Positions 25,295 to 33,605 of a DNA stretch of 64,000 nucleotides are shown in pieces. The stretch is taken from NCBI GenBank assembly GCA_965227035.1, contig OZ245724.1:1364001-1428000 (forward strand), written 5' to 3'. This DNA is from CBDDFQ01 sp965227035 (lineage in GTDB: Bacteria; Pseudomonadota; Gammaproteobacteria; Burkholderiales; Burkholderiaceae_C). Numbering within the stretch: position 1 is the first letter of the stretch; each line of letters begins with the position of its first letter. The notes under the pieces were generated by a model. The model had not been told where the DNA came from and made no database searches. It worked only from the letters and a program-made list of their open reading frames with translations. The position numbers were made by a program, and so were the translations under genes.

Positions 25295-26803
25295 ATGAAA
25301 ACAAATTCACTCAGCCCATCGCGCCTGGTTCTGGCGCTGGTCGCGGCTGGCGTTATCGGTGGTGCTGGCGCGTCGTTCGTGGGTGGATCCATGGTGCACG
25401 CACAGGTCGCGCCGGCAGCGGTGGCGGCGGCCGCATCCGCCAACAACACCATCGTCGCGCCCAACTTCGCGCAGATCGTTCAGCGCTTCGGCCCGGCCGT
25501 TGTGAACATCAGCGTGAGCGGCCTGACCAAGACATCGGACGACGGGGACGACGACTCCGCCCCGACGGCGCAGCAGGGCATTCCCGGCATGGATCCCAAC
25601 GATCCGCTGTTTCAACTCTTCAAGCGCTTTCAGGGCCAACAGGGGCAGGGCGGTCGCCAGCCTCAACGCGAAGTGCCGATGCGTGCGCAGGGCTCCGGTT
25701 TCATCCTCAGCTCCGACGGCATTATTTTGACCAACGCGCATGTGGTGAAGGGCGCGAAAGACGTGACCGTGAAGCTCACCGATCGTCGCGAGTTCACTGC
25801 GAAAGTACTTGGCGCCGACGCCAAGACGGACGTCGCTGTGCTCAAAATCGACGCGAAGAATCTTCCGACCGTGCCCATGGGCAACTCGAAGGATTTGCAG
25901 GTCGGCGAATGGGTGATGGCAATCGGCTCGCCCTTCGGATTCGAAAACACCGTGACCGCAGGTGTGGTCAGCGCCAAAGGTCGTTCGTTGCCCGATGACA
26001 GCTTCGTTCCTTTCATCCAGACTGACGTGGCCATCAACCCCGGCAATTCCGGTGGACCGCTGCTGAACTCCAAGGGCGAAGTGGTGGGTATCAACTCGCA
26101 GATCTTCAGCCGCAGCGGCGGATATCAGGGCGTCTCTTTTGCGATCCCGATCGATCTGGCCACCAAGATCAAGGACCAGATCGTCTCGACCGGCAAGGCC
26201 AGCCACGCCCGCCTGGGTGTGGCGGTGCAGGAGGTCAATCAGGCTTTCGCCGATTCGTTCAAGCTCGACAAACCTGAAGGCGCGCTGGTATCGAACGTCG
26301 AAGCGGGCGGCCCTGCAGAAAAAGCAGGCCTCAAGGCAGGCGACGTGATCCGCTCGGTCAACGGTCAGCCCATCGTTGCTTCTGGCGACCTTCCTGCGCT
26401 GATCGGTGCGTCCACTCCGGGTACGAACGTGACCATCGGCATCTGGAGGCAAGGCAAGGCCGATGAAGTGACCGCCAAGCTGGCAGACGCCAACGACAAG
26501 AAGTCGGTTGTCGCAAGTGGCGATGCCGCTGCTGGCAAGGGCAAACTCGGCCTGGCATTGCGTCCGCTGCAACCCCAGGAACGTCGGGAAGCCGGCGTCG
26601 AGGGCGGCCTACTGGTGGAAGATGCTGCCGGAGCCGCCGCGCTGGCTGGCGTCAGGCCGGGCGATTTGCTGATGGGTATCGACGGCAAGCCCGTTCAGAA
26701 CATCGAACAGGTGCGCGAAGCGGTAGCCAAAGGCGGTAAGTCGGTTGCGTTGCTGATCCAGCGCGACGGCGACAAGATATTCGTGCCTGTGCGCCTCGGC
26801 TGA
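25295..26803 (+). CDS. Do/HtrA-family periplasmic serine protease (DegP/DegQ/MucD type)
   Basis: A 502-residue exported protease-chaperone that removes misfolded envelope proteins. A signal peptide ends near HAQ. The trypsin-like domain has His149 (LTNAHVV), Asp179 (TDVAVLKID) and Ser252 (NPGNSGGP). Two PDZ domains follow (RLGVAVQEV... and LGLALRPLQPQERREAG...). A Q-linker-like insert (QGQQGQGGRQPQ) lies in the LA-loop region. The ATG at 25295 is chosen for its AAGGAGC site and its signal peptide; the frame is open 11 codons earlier. It sits behind a two-component operon and shares its operator. Confidence 0.94.
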   Translation: MKTNSLSPSRLVLALVAAGVIGGAGASFVGGSMVHAQVAPAAVAAAASANNTIVAPNFAQIVQRFGPAVVNISVSGLTKTSDDGDDDSAPTAQQGIPGMDPNDPLFQLFKRFQGQQGQGGRQPQREVPMRAQGSGFILSSDGIILTNAHVVKGAKDVTVKLTDRREFTAKVLGADAKTDVAVLKIDAKNLPTVPMGNSKDLQVGEWVMAIGSPFGFENTVTAGVVSAKGRSLPDDSFVPFIQTDVAINPGNSGGPLLNSKGEVVGINSQIFSRSGGYQGVSFAIPIDLATKIKDQIVSTGKASHARLGVAVQEVNQAFADSFKLDKPEGALVSNVEAGGPAEKAGLKAGDVIRSVNGQPIVASGDLPALIGASTPGTNVTIGIWRQGKADEVTAKLADANDKKSVVASGDAAAGKGKLGLALRPLQPQERREAGVEGGLLVEDAAGAAALAGVRPGDLLMGIDGKPVQNIEQVREAVAKGGKSVALLIQRDGDKIFVPVRLG

Positions 26804-26850
26804 AGGGTTGCGACAACAGGTGCGACAAGAGCTGCGACCTGAAAACTAGA

Positions 26851-26876
26851 AATGGGCCTTCGGGCCCATTTTTTTT
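26851..26876 (+). terminator. Terminator of the HtrA-type gene
   Basis: An 8-bp stem AATGGGCC/GGCCCATT closed by a stable TTCG tetraloop and followed by eight T residues. It may also serve the convergent cold-shock gene, whose stop is at 26882. Confidence 0.9.
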
Positions 26877-26881
26877 GCGTA

Positions 26882-27172
26882 TCAGTGAGCGGTGATTCCA
26901 GCGTTATCCGGCGAGCTTATTGTCGAGCCGGCTGCCACGTCCTCTGCGGACGCCGATTCTCCTGAACCGATTTCCTGTCGGATTTGCTGGGCAAGAATGC
27001 CTTTGGGGCCTTCGACCAGCTCGAATTCGACCCGAGCGCCTTGCTTCAGGGTTTTGAATCCGTCCATTGCAATTGCGGAAAAATGCGCGAAAACATCGGC
27101 ACCTCCACCGTCCGGCTCAATGAAGCCGAACCCTTTTGCATCGTTAAACCACTTCACTGTTCCCGTAGCCAT
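26882..27172 (-). CDS. Cold-shock-domain protein with C-terminal extension
   Basis: A 96-residue single-stranded nucleic-acid-binding protein. Residues 2-68 form a cold-shock domain with RNP1-like KGFGFI and RNP2-like DVFAHFSAI. A ~28-residue Ser/Ala/Glu-rich tail follows that standard CspA proteins (~67-70 residues) lack. The location beside clpS-clpA resembles that of cspD-type genes. It may be an RNA chaperone or, if CspD-like, a replication modulator; the sequence does not decide. Confidence 0.88.
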   Translation of the reverse strand: MATGTVKWFNDAKGFGFIEPDGGGADVFAHFSAIAMDGFKTLKQGARVEFELVEGPKGILAQQIRQEIGSGESASAEDVAAGSTISSPDNAGITAH

Positions 27173-27340
27173 GAAGCCCTCCGCCGTGTTTTTCAGGCGA
27201 ATCGAGTGTGCGTGAACCGCCGAGTAAAAGCAACATTTCTGCTTACCGCCCGATTAACGGTCGGATCTTGAATGTCGCAAAACTGCCACCAAATCTCCAC
27301 GATGCTGCAGCCGGTTTGGCCGCTCTATAGAATGAAATTC

Positions 27341-27700
27341 ATGGCAACAAAAATCCCCACAAAGCCACCCGCGCCGCGGGTGCAGTCACCGGATGGGGAC
27401 GGAACCGGCTCGGTGGTTCTTGAACGTAGAACCCAGCGCACCAAACCCCCACAGATGTTTCAGGTCGTCATGCTCAACGACGACTACACGCCGATGGAGT
27501 TCGTTATCGTCGTGATTCAGGAGTTTTTCAATAAAGATCGGGAGACAGCCACCGGAATCATGCTCAAGATCCATCTGGATGGACGAGCTGTTTGCGGTGT
27601 GTATTCGAAGGATGTTGCAGCGACAAAGGTCGACCAAGTCATGGAAGCCGCAAAAAAATCGGGTCATCCGCTGCAATGTGTGAGCGAACCAGTTGAATAA
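27341..27700 (+). CDS. clpS: ClpS adaptor for the ClpAP protease
   Basis: ClpS delivers N-end-rule substrates to ClpA. The protein has ~119 residues, with the core PQMFQVVMLNDDYTPMEFVIVVIQEFF and the MLKIHLDGRAVCGVYSKDVAATKV segment. The substrate-pocket Asn-Asp pair (LNDDYTPM) is intact. The start is uncertain between ATG 27341 and ATG 27332, three codons apart, and neither has a strong ribosome site. clpA follows after 57 bp, the usual order. Confidence 0.93.
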   Translation: MATKIPTKPPAPRVQSPDGDGTGSVVLERRTQRTKPPQMFQVVMLNDDYTPMEFVIVVIQEFFNKDRETATGIMLKIHLDGRAVCGVYSKDVAATKVDQVMEAAKKSGHPLQCVSEPVE

Positions 27701-27757
27701 AACGTTATCGAACCGATTTACAGTTGATCAATCACAGCAAGGCAAAAAGGAATTCAC

Positions 27758-30073
27758 ATGATTGCCCAGGAATTGGAAGTCAGTCTGCATATGGCCTTTG
27801 TAGAGGCCCGGCAACAGCGACACGAGTTCATCACCGTGGAGCACCTGCTGCTCGCCCTGCTGGACAACCCGAGCGCCGCAGAAGTATTGCGTGCTTGTTC
27901 GGCCAACATCGACGATCTCAGAAAATCGTTGTCCAACTTCATCAAGGACAACACCCCGCAGGTCGCGGGAACCGAAGATGTGGACACCCAGCCCACTCTC
28001 GGCTTCCAGCGCGTGATCCAGCGCGCCATCATGCACGTGCAGTCCACGGGCAATGGCAAGAAGGAAGTGACCGGCGCCAACGTGCTGGTCGCGATCTTCG
28101 GCGAGAAGGATTCGCATGCGGTCTACTACCTCCATCAGCAAGGCGTCACCCGTCTCGACGTCGTGAACTTCATTGCTCACGGCATCAAGAAGACCGATCC
28201 GCCGGAGCCGACCCGCGCAGGCGAGCCGCAGCCCGAAGCTGAGGAGTCGAGCGAGAAGAGCGACAAGTCGTCGCCGCTCGAACAGTTCACGGTCAATCTG
28301 AACCAGATGGCCAAGGACGGCAAGATCGATCCGCTCATCGGGCGTGAATACGAAGTCGAACGCGTCATTCAAATTCTTTGCCGTCGCCGCAAGAACAACC
28401 CGCTTCTGGTGGGTGAAGCCGGCGTTGGCAAGACCGCGATCGCGGAGGGCCTTGCATGGCGCATCGTTCAGAAAGACGTGCCGGAAATTCTGGCGGAGTC
28501 TTCTGTCTATTCGCTGGACATGGGCGCTTTGCTCGCAGGCACCAAGTACCGCGGCGATTTCGAGCAGCGTCTCAAGGGCGTGTTGAAGTCGCTCAAGGAC
28601 AAGCCCAACGCGATTCTGTTCATCGATGAAATCCACACCTTGATCGGCGCTGGCGCCGCTTCGGGCGGAACACTCGATGCATCGAACCTGCTGAAGCCGG
28701 CTCTGTCGAACGGTCAGCTGAAGTGCATCGGCGCTACAACGTTCACCGAATACCGCGGCATTTTCGAGAAAGACGCAGCTCTCTCACGTCGCTTCCAGAA
28801 GGTCGATGTGGTCGAGCCGAGCGTCGAGCAGACCGTGGAAATTCTGAAGGGTCTGAAGTCGCGCTTCGAAGAACACCACAACGTGAAGTACTCAATTGCC
28901 GCATTGCAGGCCGCTGCAGAGCTTTCGTCGAAGTACATCAACGATCGTCATTTGCCCGACAAGGCTATCGACGTGATCGACGAAGCGGGTGCTGCACAGC
29001 GCATTCTTCCGGTGTCGCGCCGCAAGAAGACGATCAGCAAGACCGAGGTGGAAGAAATCGTGGCGAAGATCGCTCGCATTCCTCCCGCCAACGTGTCGAA
29101 CGACGATCGCGGCAAGCTGCAAACCATCGAACGCGATCTGAAGAGCGTCGTGTTCGGACAAGACAAGGCACTTGAGGTGCTGGCGTCTGCGGTCAAGATG
29201 GCACGCTCGGGTCTGGGCAAGGGCGACAAGCCGATCGGCTCGTTCCTGTTCTCCGGCCCAACCGGCGTCGGCAAGACCGAAGCGGCAAAGCAGCTGGCCT
29301 ACATCATGGGCATCGAACTGATCCGCTTCGACATGTCCGAGTACATGGAACGCCATGCGGTGAGCCGTTTGATCGGTGCGCCTCCCGGCTACGTCGGATT
29401 CGACCAGGGTGGTCTGCTGACCGAAGCAGTCACGAAGAAGCCGCACTGCGTGCTGCTGCTCGATGAAATCGAGAAGGCACACCCGGACATCTTCAACGTG
29501 CTGCTGCAGGTGATGGACCATGGCACGCTGACAGACAACAACGGACGCAAGGCCGACTTCCGCAACGTGATCATCGTGATGACCACGAACGCGGGTGCCG
29601 AGACCATGAACAAGGCAACCATCGGCTTTACGAATCCTCGTCAGGCCGGCGACGAAATGGGCGATATCAAGCGCCTGTTCACGCCCGAGTTCCGCAATCG
29701 TCTGGACGCGATCGTCAACTTCAAGGCGCTCGACGAGCAGATCATCCTGCGCGTGGTGGACAAGTTCCTCCTGCAACTGGAAACCCAGCTCACCGAGAAG
29801 AAGGTCGACGTCACGTTCTCGGACAAGCTGCGCAAGTTCCTCGGCAAGAAGGGCTTCGATCCGCTCATGGGTGCACGCCCGATGCAGCGTCTCATCCAGG
29901 ACACGATCCGTCGTGCGCTGGCAGACGAACTGCTCTTCGGACGACTCACCGAAGGCGGCCGTCTCTCGGTCGATCTGGACGACAAGGACGAAGTGCTCCT
30001 CGACATCCAGCCGCTGCCGAAGAAGGAGGGCAAGTCGAGCAAGTCCGAGCCTGAAGAGGCGACGACCGATTGA
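27758..30073 (+). CDS. clpA: ClpA, AAA+ unfoldase of the ClpAP protease
   Basis: A 771-residue class-I Clp ATPase. It has an N-terminal repeat domain (MIAQELEVSLHMAFVEARQQRHEFITVEHLLLAL), a first AAA+ module with GEAGVGKTAIAEG and a second with GPTGVGKTEAAKQL, plus the sensor and arginine-finger regions. The AAAAAGG ribosome site supports the ATG. An acidic and Ser-rich linker (ESSEKSDKSSP) follows the N-domain. The C-terminal tail is polar and ends KSEPEEATTD. It works with ClpS upstream and with ClpP encoded elsewhere. Confidence 0.97.
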   Translation: MIAQELEVSLHMAFVEARQQRHEFITVEHLLLALLDNPSAAEVLRACSANIDDLRKSLSNFIKDNTPQVAGTEDVDTQPTLGFQRVIQRAIMHVQSTGNGKKEVTGANVLVAIFGEKDSHAVYYLHQQGVTRLDVVNFIAHGIKKTDPPEPTRAGEPQPEAEESSEKSDKSSPLEQFTVNLNQMAKDGKIDPLIGREYEVERVIQILCRRRKNNPLLVGEAGVGKTAIAEGLAWRIVQKDVPEILAESSVYSLDMGALLAGTKYRGDFEQRLKGVLKSLKDKPNAILFIDEIHTLIGAGAASGGTLDASNLLKPALSNGQLKCIGATTFTEYRGIFEKDAALSRRFQKVDVVEPSVEQTVEILKGLKSRFEEHHNVKYSIAALQAAAELSSKYINDRHLPDKAIDVIDEAGAAQRILPVSRRKKTISKTEVEEIVAKIARIPPANVSNDDRGKLQTIERDLKSVVFGQDKALEVLASAVKMARSGLGKGDKPIGSFLFSGPTGVGKTEAAKQLAYIMGIELIRFDMSEYMERHAVSRLIGAPPGYVGFDQGGLLTEAVTKKPHCVLLLDEIEKAHPDIFNVLLQVMDHGTLTDNNGRKADFRNVIIVMTTNAGAETMNKATIGFTNPRQAGDEMGDIKRLFTPEFRNRLDAIVNFKALDEQIILRVVDKFLLQLETQLTEKKVDVTFSDKLRKFLGKKGFDPLMGARPMQRLIQDTIRRALADELLFGRLTEGGRLSVDLDDKDEVLLDIQPLPKKEGKSSKSEPEEATTD

Positions 30074-30114
30074 TTGTCAAATCAGTGCTCTGCTTTTAGG
30101 AGCGCGACGCTGAG

Positions 30115-30156
30115 AAAAGCGCCACTTCCGTGTGAATCGAAAGTGGCGCTTTTTTT
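30115..30156. terminator. Bidirectional terminator between clpA and LysR gene
   Basis: A 13-bp stem (AAAAGCGCCACTT with AAGTGGCGCTTTT) is flanked by A and T runs on both sides. It can end the forward clpSA operon and the convergent LysR gene. Confidence 0.88.
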
Positions 30157-31112
30157 CAGGATTCGTCGGACTTCGGGCTCATCCAGCTTTCCGAATGCGC
30201 GCGAAAAGTCTCCGCCATTTCGGTTGCCGAGACGCTCAGTTCCGACTCGGCACGCCGGGTCATTCCAACCGTACCGGTGGTGGACGATGTGTCGATATTC
30301 AAGCGCTGCAGTTCACCCGAAGCCAGATAGCGTTTCACCGAGCCAATGGGAGAAAACCAGACGGCATCGCTGGCAAGGACGAGTTGCAGGCAGAACGATT
30401 CCGACAGAGCCTCGGTAACGCGCGGGATGGACGTGACTCCCGCACCCAGAAAAAACGTGTCGACGCTGTCGCGAATCGTGGTGGGCCCCAGCGGCAGTAC
30501 CAGCGGATAGTCGAGCAGATGCGAGGCATGCAGATGATCACGCCCCGCGAGAGCGTGCTTCGGGCGTGCGACCAACAGCATCTGCTCGGTATAGAGCGGC
30601 TCGAAAGAAAGACCGCGCATCAGGCTGACGCCTGGCAGACGGCCCAACACCATGTCTACCGTGCCGGTGCGCAATAAATCCAGCAACTGGGCATTCGTGC
30701 CCGAGACGATTTTGATTTCCGTCCTCGAATGACGTTTCTGGATTTCGGCGACCGCATGGGGAGCTAACGCGGTTGCCACGGTGGGCAACACGCCGATGCT
30801 CACTTGGAAGAGGCCGTCTTTCTGCTGTTTGCCGGATGCGAGATGAAGTCCGTCATGCACGAGAGCCAAACCCGGAACGACGTGCCTCAGCAGCTGCTCC
30901 CCCTCCTTTGTCGCGATCAAGCCTTTCCGGGTGCGCTTGAATAACGCGTGTCCGACCACCTCTTCGAGCTCCTGCAGCGCTTTCGATACCGCCGACGCCG
31001 TCAGCGAAAGCGACTCTGCGGCTCGTTGAACCGTGTGCTCGCGCGCTATTGCCGCGAAGGCGTGCAGATGACGCAACTTAAGCCGGGCGTCTGGAGAGTT
31101 GACATCGGACAT
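30156..31112 (-). CDS. LysR-family transcriptional regulator (PcaQ/GbpR-like), divergent from the Bug receptor gene
   Basis: A LysR-type protein of about 318 residues with the helix-turn-helix LKLRHLHAFAAIAREHTVQRAAESLSLTASAVSKALQELEEVVG and a C-terminal effector domain. The PcaQ/GbpR-like start (RHLHAF) is visible. I take the ATG at 31112; a TTG three codons earlier is possible. It is divergent from the Bug receptor-sulfatase pair, and an inverted repeat lies between them. It probably controls that pair. Confidence 0.87.
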   Translation of the reverse strand: MSDVNSPDARLKLRHLHAFAAIAREHTVQRAAESLSLTASAVSKALQELEEVVGHALFKRTRKGLIATKEGEQLLRHVVPGLALVHDGLHLASGKQQKDGLFQVSIGVLPTVATALAPHAVAEIQKRHSRTEIKIVSGTNAQLLDLLRTGTVDMVLGRLPGVSLMRGLSFEPLYTEQMLLVARPKHALAGRDHLHASHLLDYPLVLPLGPTTIRDSVDTFFLGAGVTSIPRVTEALSESFCLQLVLASDAVWFSPIGSVKRYLASGELQRLNIDTSSTTGTVGMTRRAESELSVSATEMAETFRAHSESWMSPKSDES

Positions 31113-31113
31113 G

Positions 31114-31172
31114 GTTTCCAAAAGCTTGATTAACGCGGCGAATTTATCAGATTACTTTGCTTTTCTGGAAAC
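31114..31172. promoter_or_regulatory. Inverted repeat in the LysR/Bug divergent promoter region
   Basis: GTTTCCAAAAGC (31114-31125) is matched in inverted orientation by GCTTTTctGGAAAC (31159-31172), 33 bp apart. A third GTTTCCA occurs at 31211-31217. Dyad symmetry in a divergent LysR region suggests regulator binding sites. Confidence 0.45.
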
Positions 31173-31228
31173 TAAACTCGGTCTCCGATTTGCAGAAAAA
31201 TCCAAAAATCGTTTCCATCGAGGTCCAC

Positions 31229-32296
31229 ATGATCGACAAGCTCCGGGTATTTCAGCGCTGTTCAACTGCATCGGCATCGCGTCCAAAGCAAAGGGCGAAT
31301 AAATGGGTCAGAAGGCTTGGCCTTTCCGCGATGACAACGGCGATGGCAACTGCAATCTCGCTGCTCGTATGCGCCGTATCGGCGCCCCTCGCGCACGCAC
31401 AGGACACGTACCCGTCCCGCCCGGTGCGCATCATCGGCAACTTCGCTGCGGGTGGACCGAACGATCTGTTCGCACGCTTGATCGCTGACGGCCTTCAGCG
31501 CGAGTTGAATCAGACATTTTTCGTGGAAGCCAAGACGGGCGCTGGCGGCAACGTCGGGGCGGATGCCGTGGCCAAAAGCGCGCCTGACGGCTACACGCTG
31601 CTGGTCAGCATCGACACGACCTTCACGACCAACCCGTCGCTTTATCCGAGCATGCCCTTCAAGCCTGAGGATTTGAAGCCGGTGATGGCAGTGGCTTCGT
31701 TCGGGATGCTGCTCGGCGTCAATCCAGGTCTTGGGTTCAAGTCGCTCAACGATTTCATCGAGAAAGCGAAGACCTCGCCCTTGAACTTCGCGTCCGGCGG
31801 GAATGGAACACCGGGGCATCTGGAGATCGCGATCTTCAACGAGTCGACTGGTGTGAAGGCGACGCATGTGCCGTATCGCGGAAACGCACCTGCCGTGCTG
31901 GCGGTGGTGTCTGGCGAAGTGCAGGGCGGGATCATTGCTACCGCAGGCATGGCTCCACAGGTTCAGGCCGGCAAGATCCAGGCGCTTGCCGTATCGAGTC
32001 GCCAGCGCTCGCCGCTGCTGCCGAACGTGCCAACCGTGTCCGAGGTGGGGCTCAAGCAGCTCGAGCTCGAAATCACGCAGCTCATCATGGTGCCCGCCAA
32101 CACGCCGGAAGCCGTGGTGAATACGCTGCAGAAAGCGATTGCGGCGCTTGTCGAGAAACCTGAATTCAAGGCCCGGCTCGCGGCACTCGATCTGGCGTAC
32201 ATCGGTCTTACCGGCAAAGCGGCGACCGACCGCATCAACCAGAACGCAACGCAGTTCGCCAAGATCATCAAAGCCACGGGAATGAAGGTCGACTGA
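31229..32296 (+). CDS. Bug-family periplasmic solute-binding protein (tripartite tricarboxylate transporter receptor)
   Basis: A 355-residue receptor of the TctC/Bug family, greatly expanded in Bordetella and relatives. After an unusually long basic N-region, the signal peptide ends at SAPLAHA|QDTYPSRPVRIIGNFAAGGPNDLFARL, the typical mature start. The VEAKTGAGGNVGADAVAKSAPDGYTLL and FASGGNGTPGHLEIAIF motifs, and the APQVQAGKIQALAV region, are standard. ATG 31229 has GAGG upstream; the open frame extends 24 codons earlier. It overlaps the sulfatase by one base. No membrane components are nearby, as is common for orphan Bug genes. Confidence 0.92.
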   Translation: MIDKLRVFQRCSTASASRPKQRANKWVRRLGLSAMTTAMATAISLLVCAVSAPLAHAQDTYPSRPVRIIGNFAAGGPNDLFARLIADGLQRELNQTFFVEAKTGAGGNVGADAVAKSAPDGYTLLVSIDTTFTTNPSLYPSMPFKPEDLKPVMAVASFGMLLGVNPGLGFKSLNDFIEKAKTSPLNFASGGNGTPGHLEIAIFNESTGVKATHVPYRGNAPAVLAVVSGEVQGGIIATAGMAPQVQAGKIQALAVSSRQRSPLLPNVPTVSEVGLKQLELEITQLIMVPANTPEAVVNTLQKAIAALVEKPEFKARLAALDLAYIGLTGKAATDRINQNATQFAKIIKATGMKVD

Positions 32297-33597
32297 TGAC
32301 TAACCTCGTGTTCATTCTTGCGGACGATCTGGGTTATGCAGACTTGGGCTGCTACGGCGGCCGGGTTCCGATATCGCCGCGCCTGGATGAAATGGCAGCA
32401 GGCGGATTGCGTTTCACCAACGCGTATGCGAACTCGCCGGTTTGTTCGCCGACTCGTTACGCGCTCATCACAGGACGCTATCAATACCGGCTGCGGGGTG
32501 CGGCAGAGGAGCCGATGACCGGCAAGTTCAGGGGCAGCACGGAAATTGGAATGCCGCCTTCGCATCCCACTCTGCCGTCGCTACTGAAAGCCGCGGGCTA
32601 TTCGACCTCGCTGGTGGGGAAGTGGCATCTGGGCTATCCACCGCACTTCAGTCCTTTGCGTTCAGGATACGACTCGCATCTCGGCCCGCTGTCGGGAGGT
32701 GTGAGCTATTTCAGTCATGTCGATCGCATGGGCAAACACGATCTGGTGAAAGACGGCCAGGAGATCGATCGAAACGGTCGGTACATGACCGATTTGTTGT
32801 CGGAGGCGGCGGTAGAGATCATTCGCGAGCGCGGTGTCGATCGCAAGCCGTTCCTCTTGAGCCTGCACTACACAGCGCCTCACTGGCCATGGGAAACCCG
32901 ATCGCAAGGCGGCGCGAACCCGTTGACAGATGCCGACATTTGTCATCTGGATGGCGGATCGATCCACATCTACCACCAGATGATTCGGGAACTCGACGAA
33001 GGCATCGGTCATGTGATGGACGCACTGAGCGACGCACAGCTCGAAGACGACACGCTGATCGTGTTCACCAGCGACAACGGCGGCGAGCGCTTCTCGGACA
33101 ACTGGCCGCTGGTCGGCGGCAAGATGGATCTGACCGAGGGAGGCATCCGCGTGCCGTGCATAGTGCGCTGGCCGAAAGTCATTCCCAAGGGCGGCGTGAC
33201 CGATCAACTGGCCATCACCATGGACTTCACCCGCACCATGCTTGAAGCCGCAGGCGTCGCCATGCACCCCGACTTTCCGTCAGACGGCGAATCGATGATG
33301 GACGTGTTCGAGGACCCGAGCAAAACGGTAGAACGCGAACTTTTCTGGCGCATGAAACATGAAGACCAGCGGGCCTTGCGCGACGGCAAATGGAAGTACC
33401 TTGCCGTAGGCCCTCACGAATATCTTTTCGATCTTTCGCAAGATGAACGCGAGCGCGCCAATCTGGCAAAGCGGGAACCGGAACGGCTCGCGAAGATGCG
33501 TGAGCGCCATGCCAGGTGGAATGCCGCCATGGGTCCGATTCCTGAGGACGCGCGGGCCGAGAAGATAGCGACGCTCGCGGATATGCCGGCTCGGTAA
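32296..33597 (+). CDS. Sulfatase (arylsulfatase-type, formylglycine-dependent)
   Basis: A 433-residue alkaline-phosphatase-superfamily sulfatase. The metal-binding start is LVFILADDLGYADLGCYGG. The formylglycine motif CSPTR near residue 50 fits CxPxR, continued by LITGRYQYR, and a TSDNGG metal motif follows. There is no signal peptide, so it probably acts in the cytoplasm. It is translationally coupled to the Bug receptor upstream (TGATG). Together they suggest uptake and desulfation of a sulfate ester for sulfur or carbon supply. Activity requires a formylglycine-generating enzyme encoded elsewhere. Confidence 0.9.
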   Translation: MTNLVFILADDLGYADLGCYGGRVPISPRLDEMAAGGLRFTNAYANSPVCSPTRYALITGRYQYRLRGAAEEPMTGKFRGSTEIGMPPSHPTLPSLLKAAGYSTSLVGKWHLGYPPHFSPLRSGYDSHLGPLSGGVSYFSHVDRMGKHDLVKDGQEIDRNGRYMTDLLSEAAVEIIRERGVDRKPFLLSLHYTAPHWPWETRSQGGANPLTDADICHLDGGSIHIYHQMIRELDEGIGHVMDALSDAQLEDDTLIVFTSDNGGERFSDNWPLVGGKMDLTEGGIRVPCIVRWPKVIPKGGVTDQLAITMDFTRTMLEAAGVAMHPDFPSDGESMMDVFEDPSKTVERELFWRMKHEDQRALRDGKWKYLAVGPHEYLFDLSQDERERANLAKREPERLAKMRERHARWNAAMGPIPEDARAEKIATLADMPAR

Positions 33598-33605
33598 CTC
33601 GTCGA

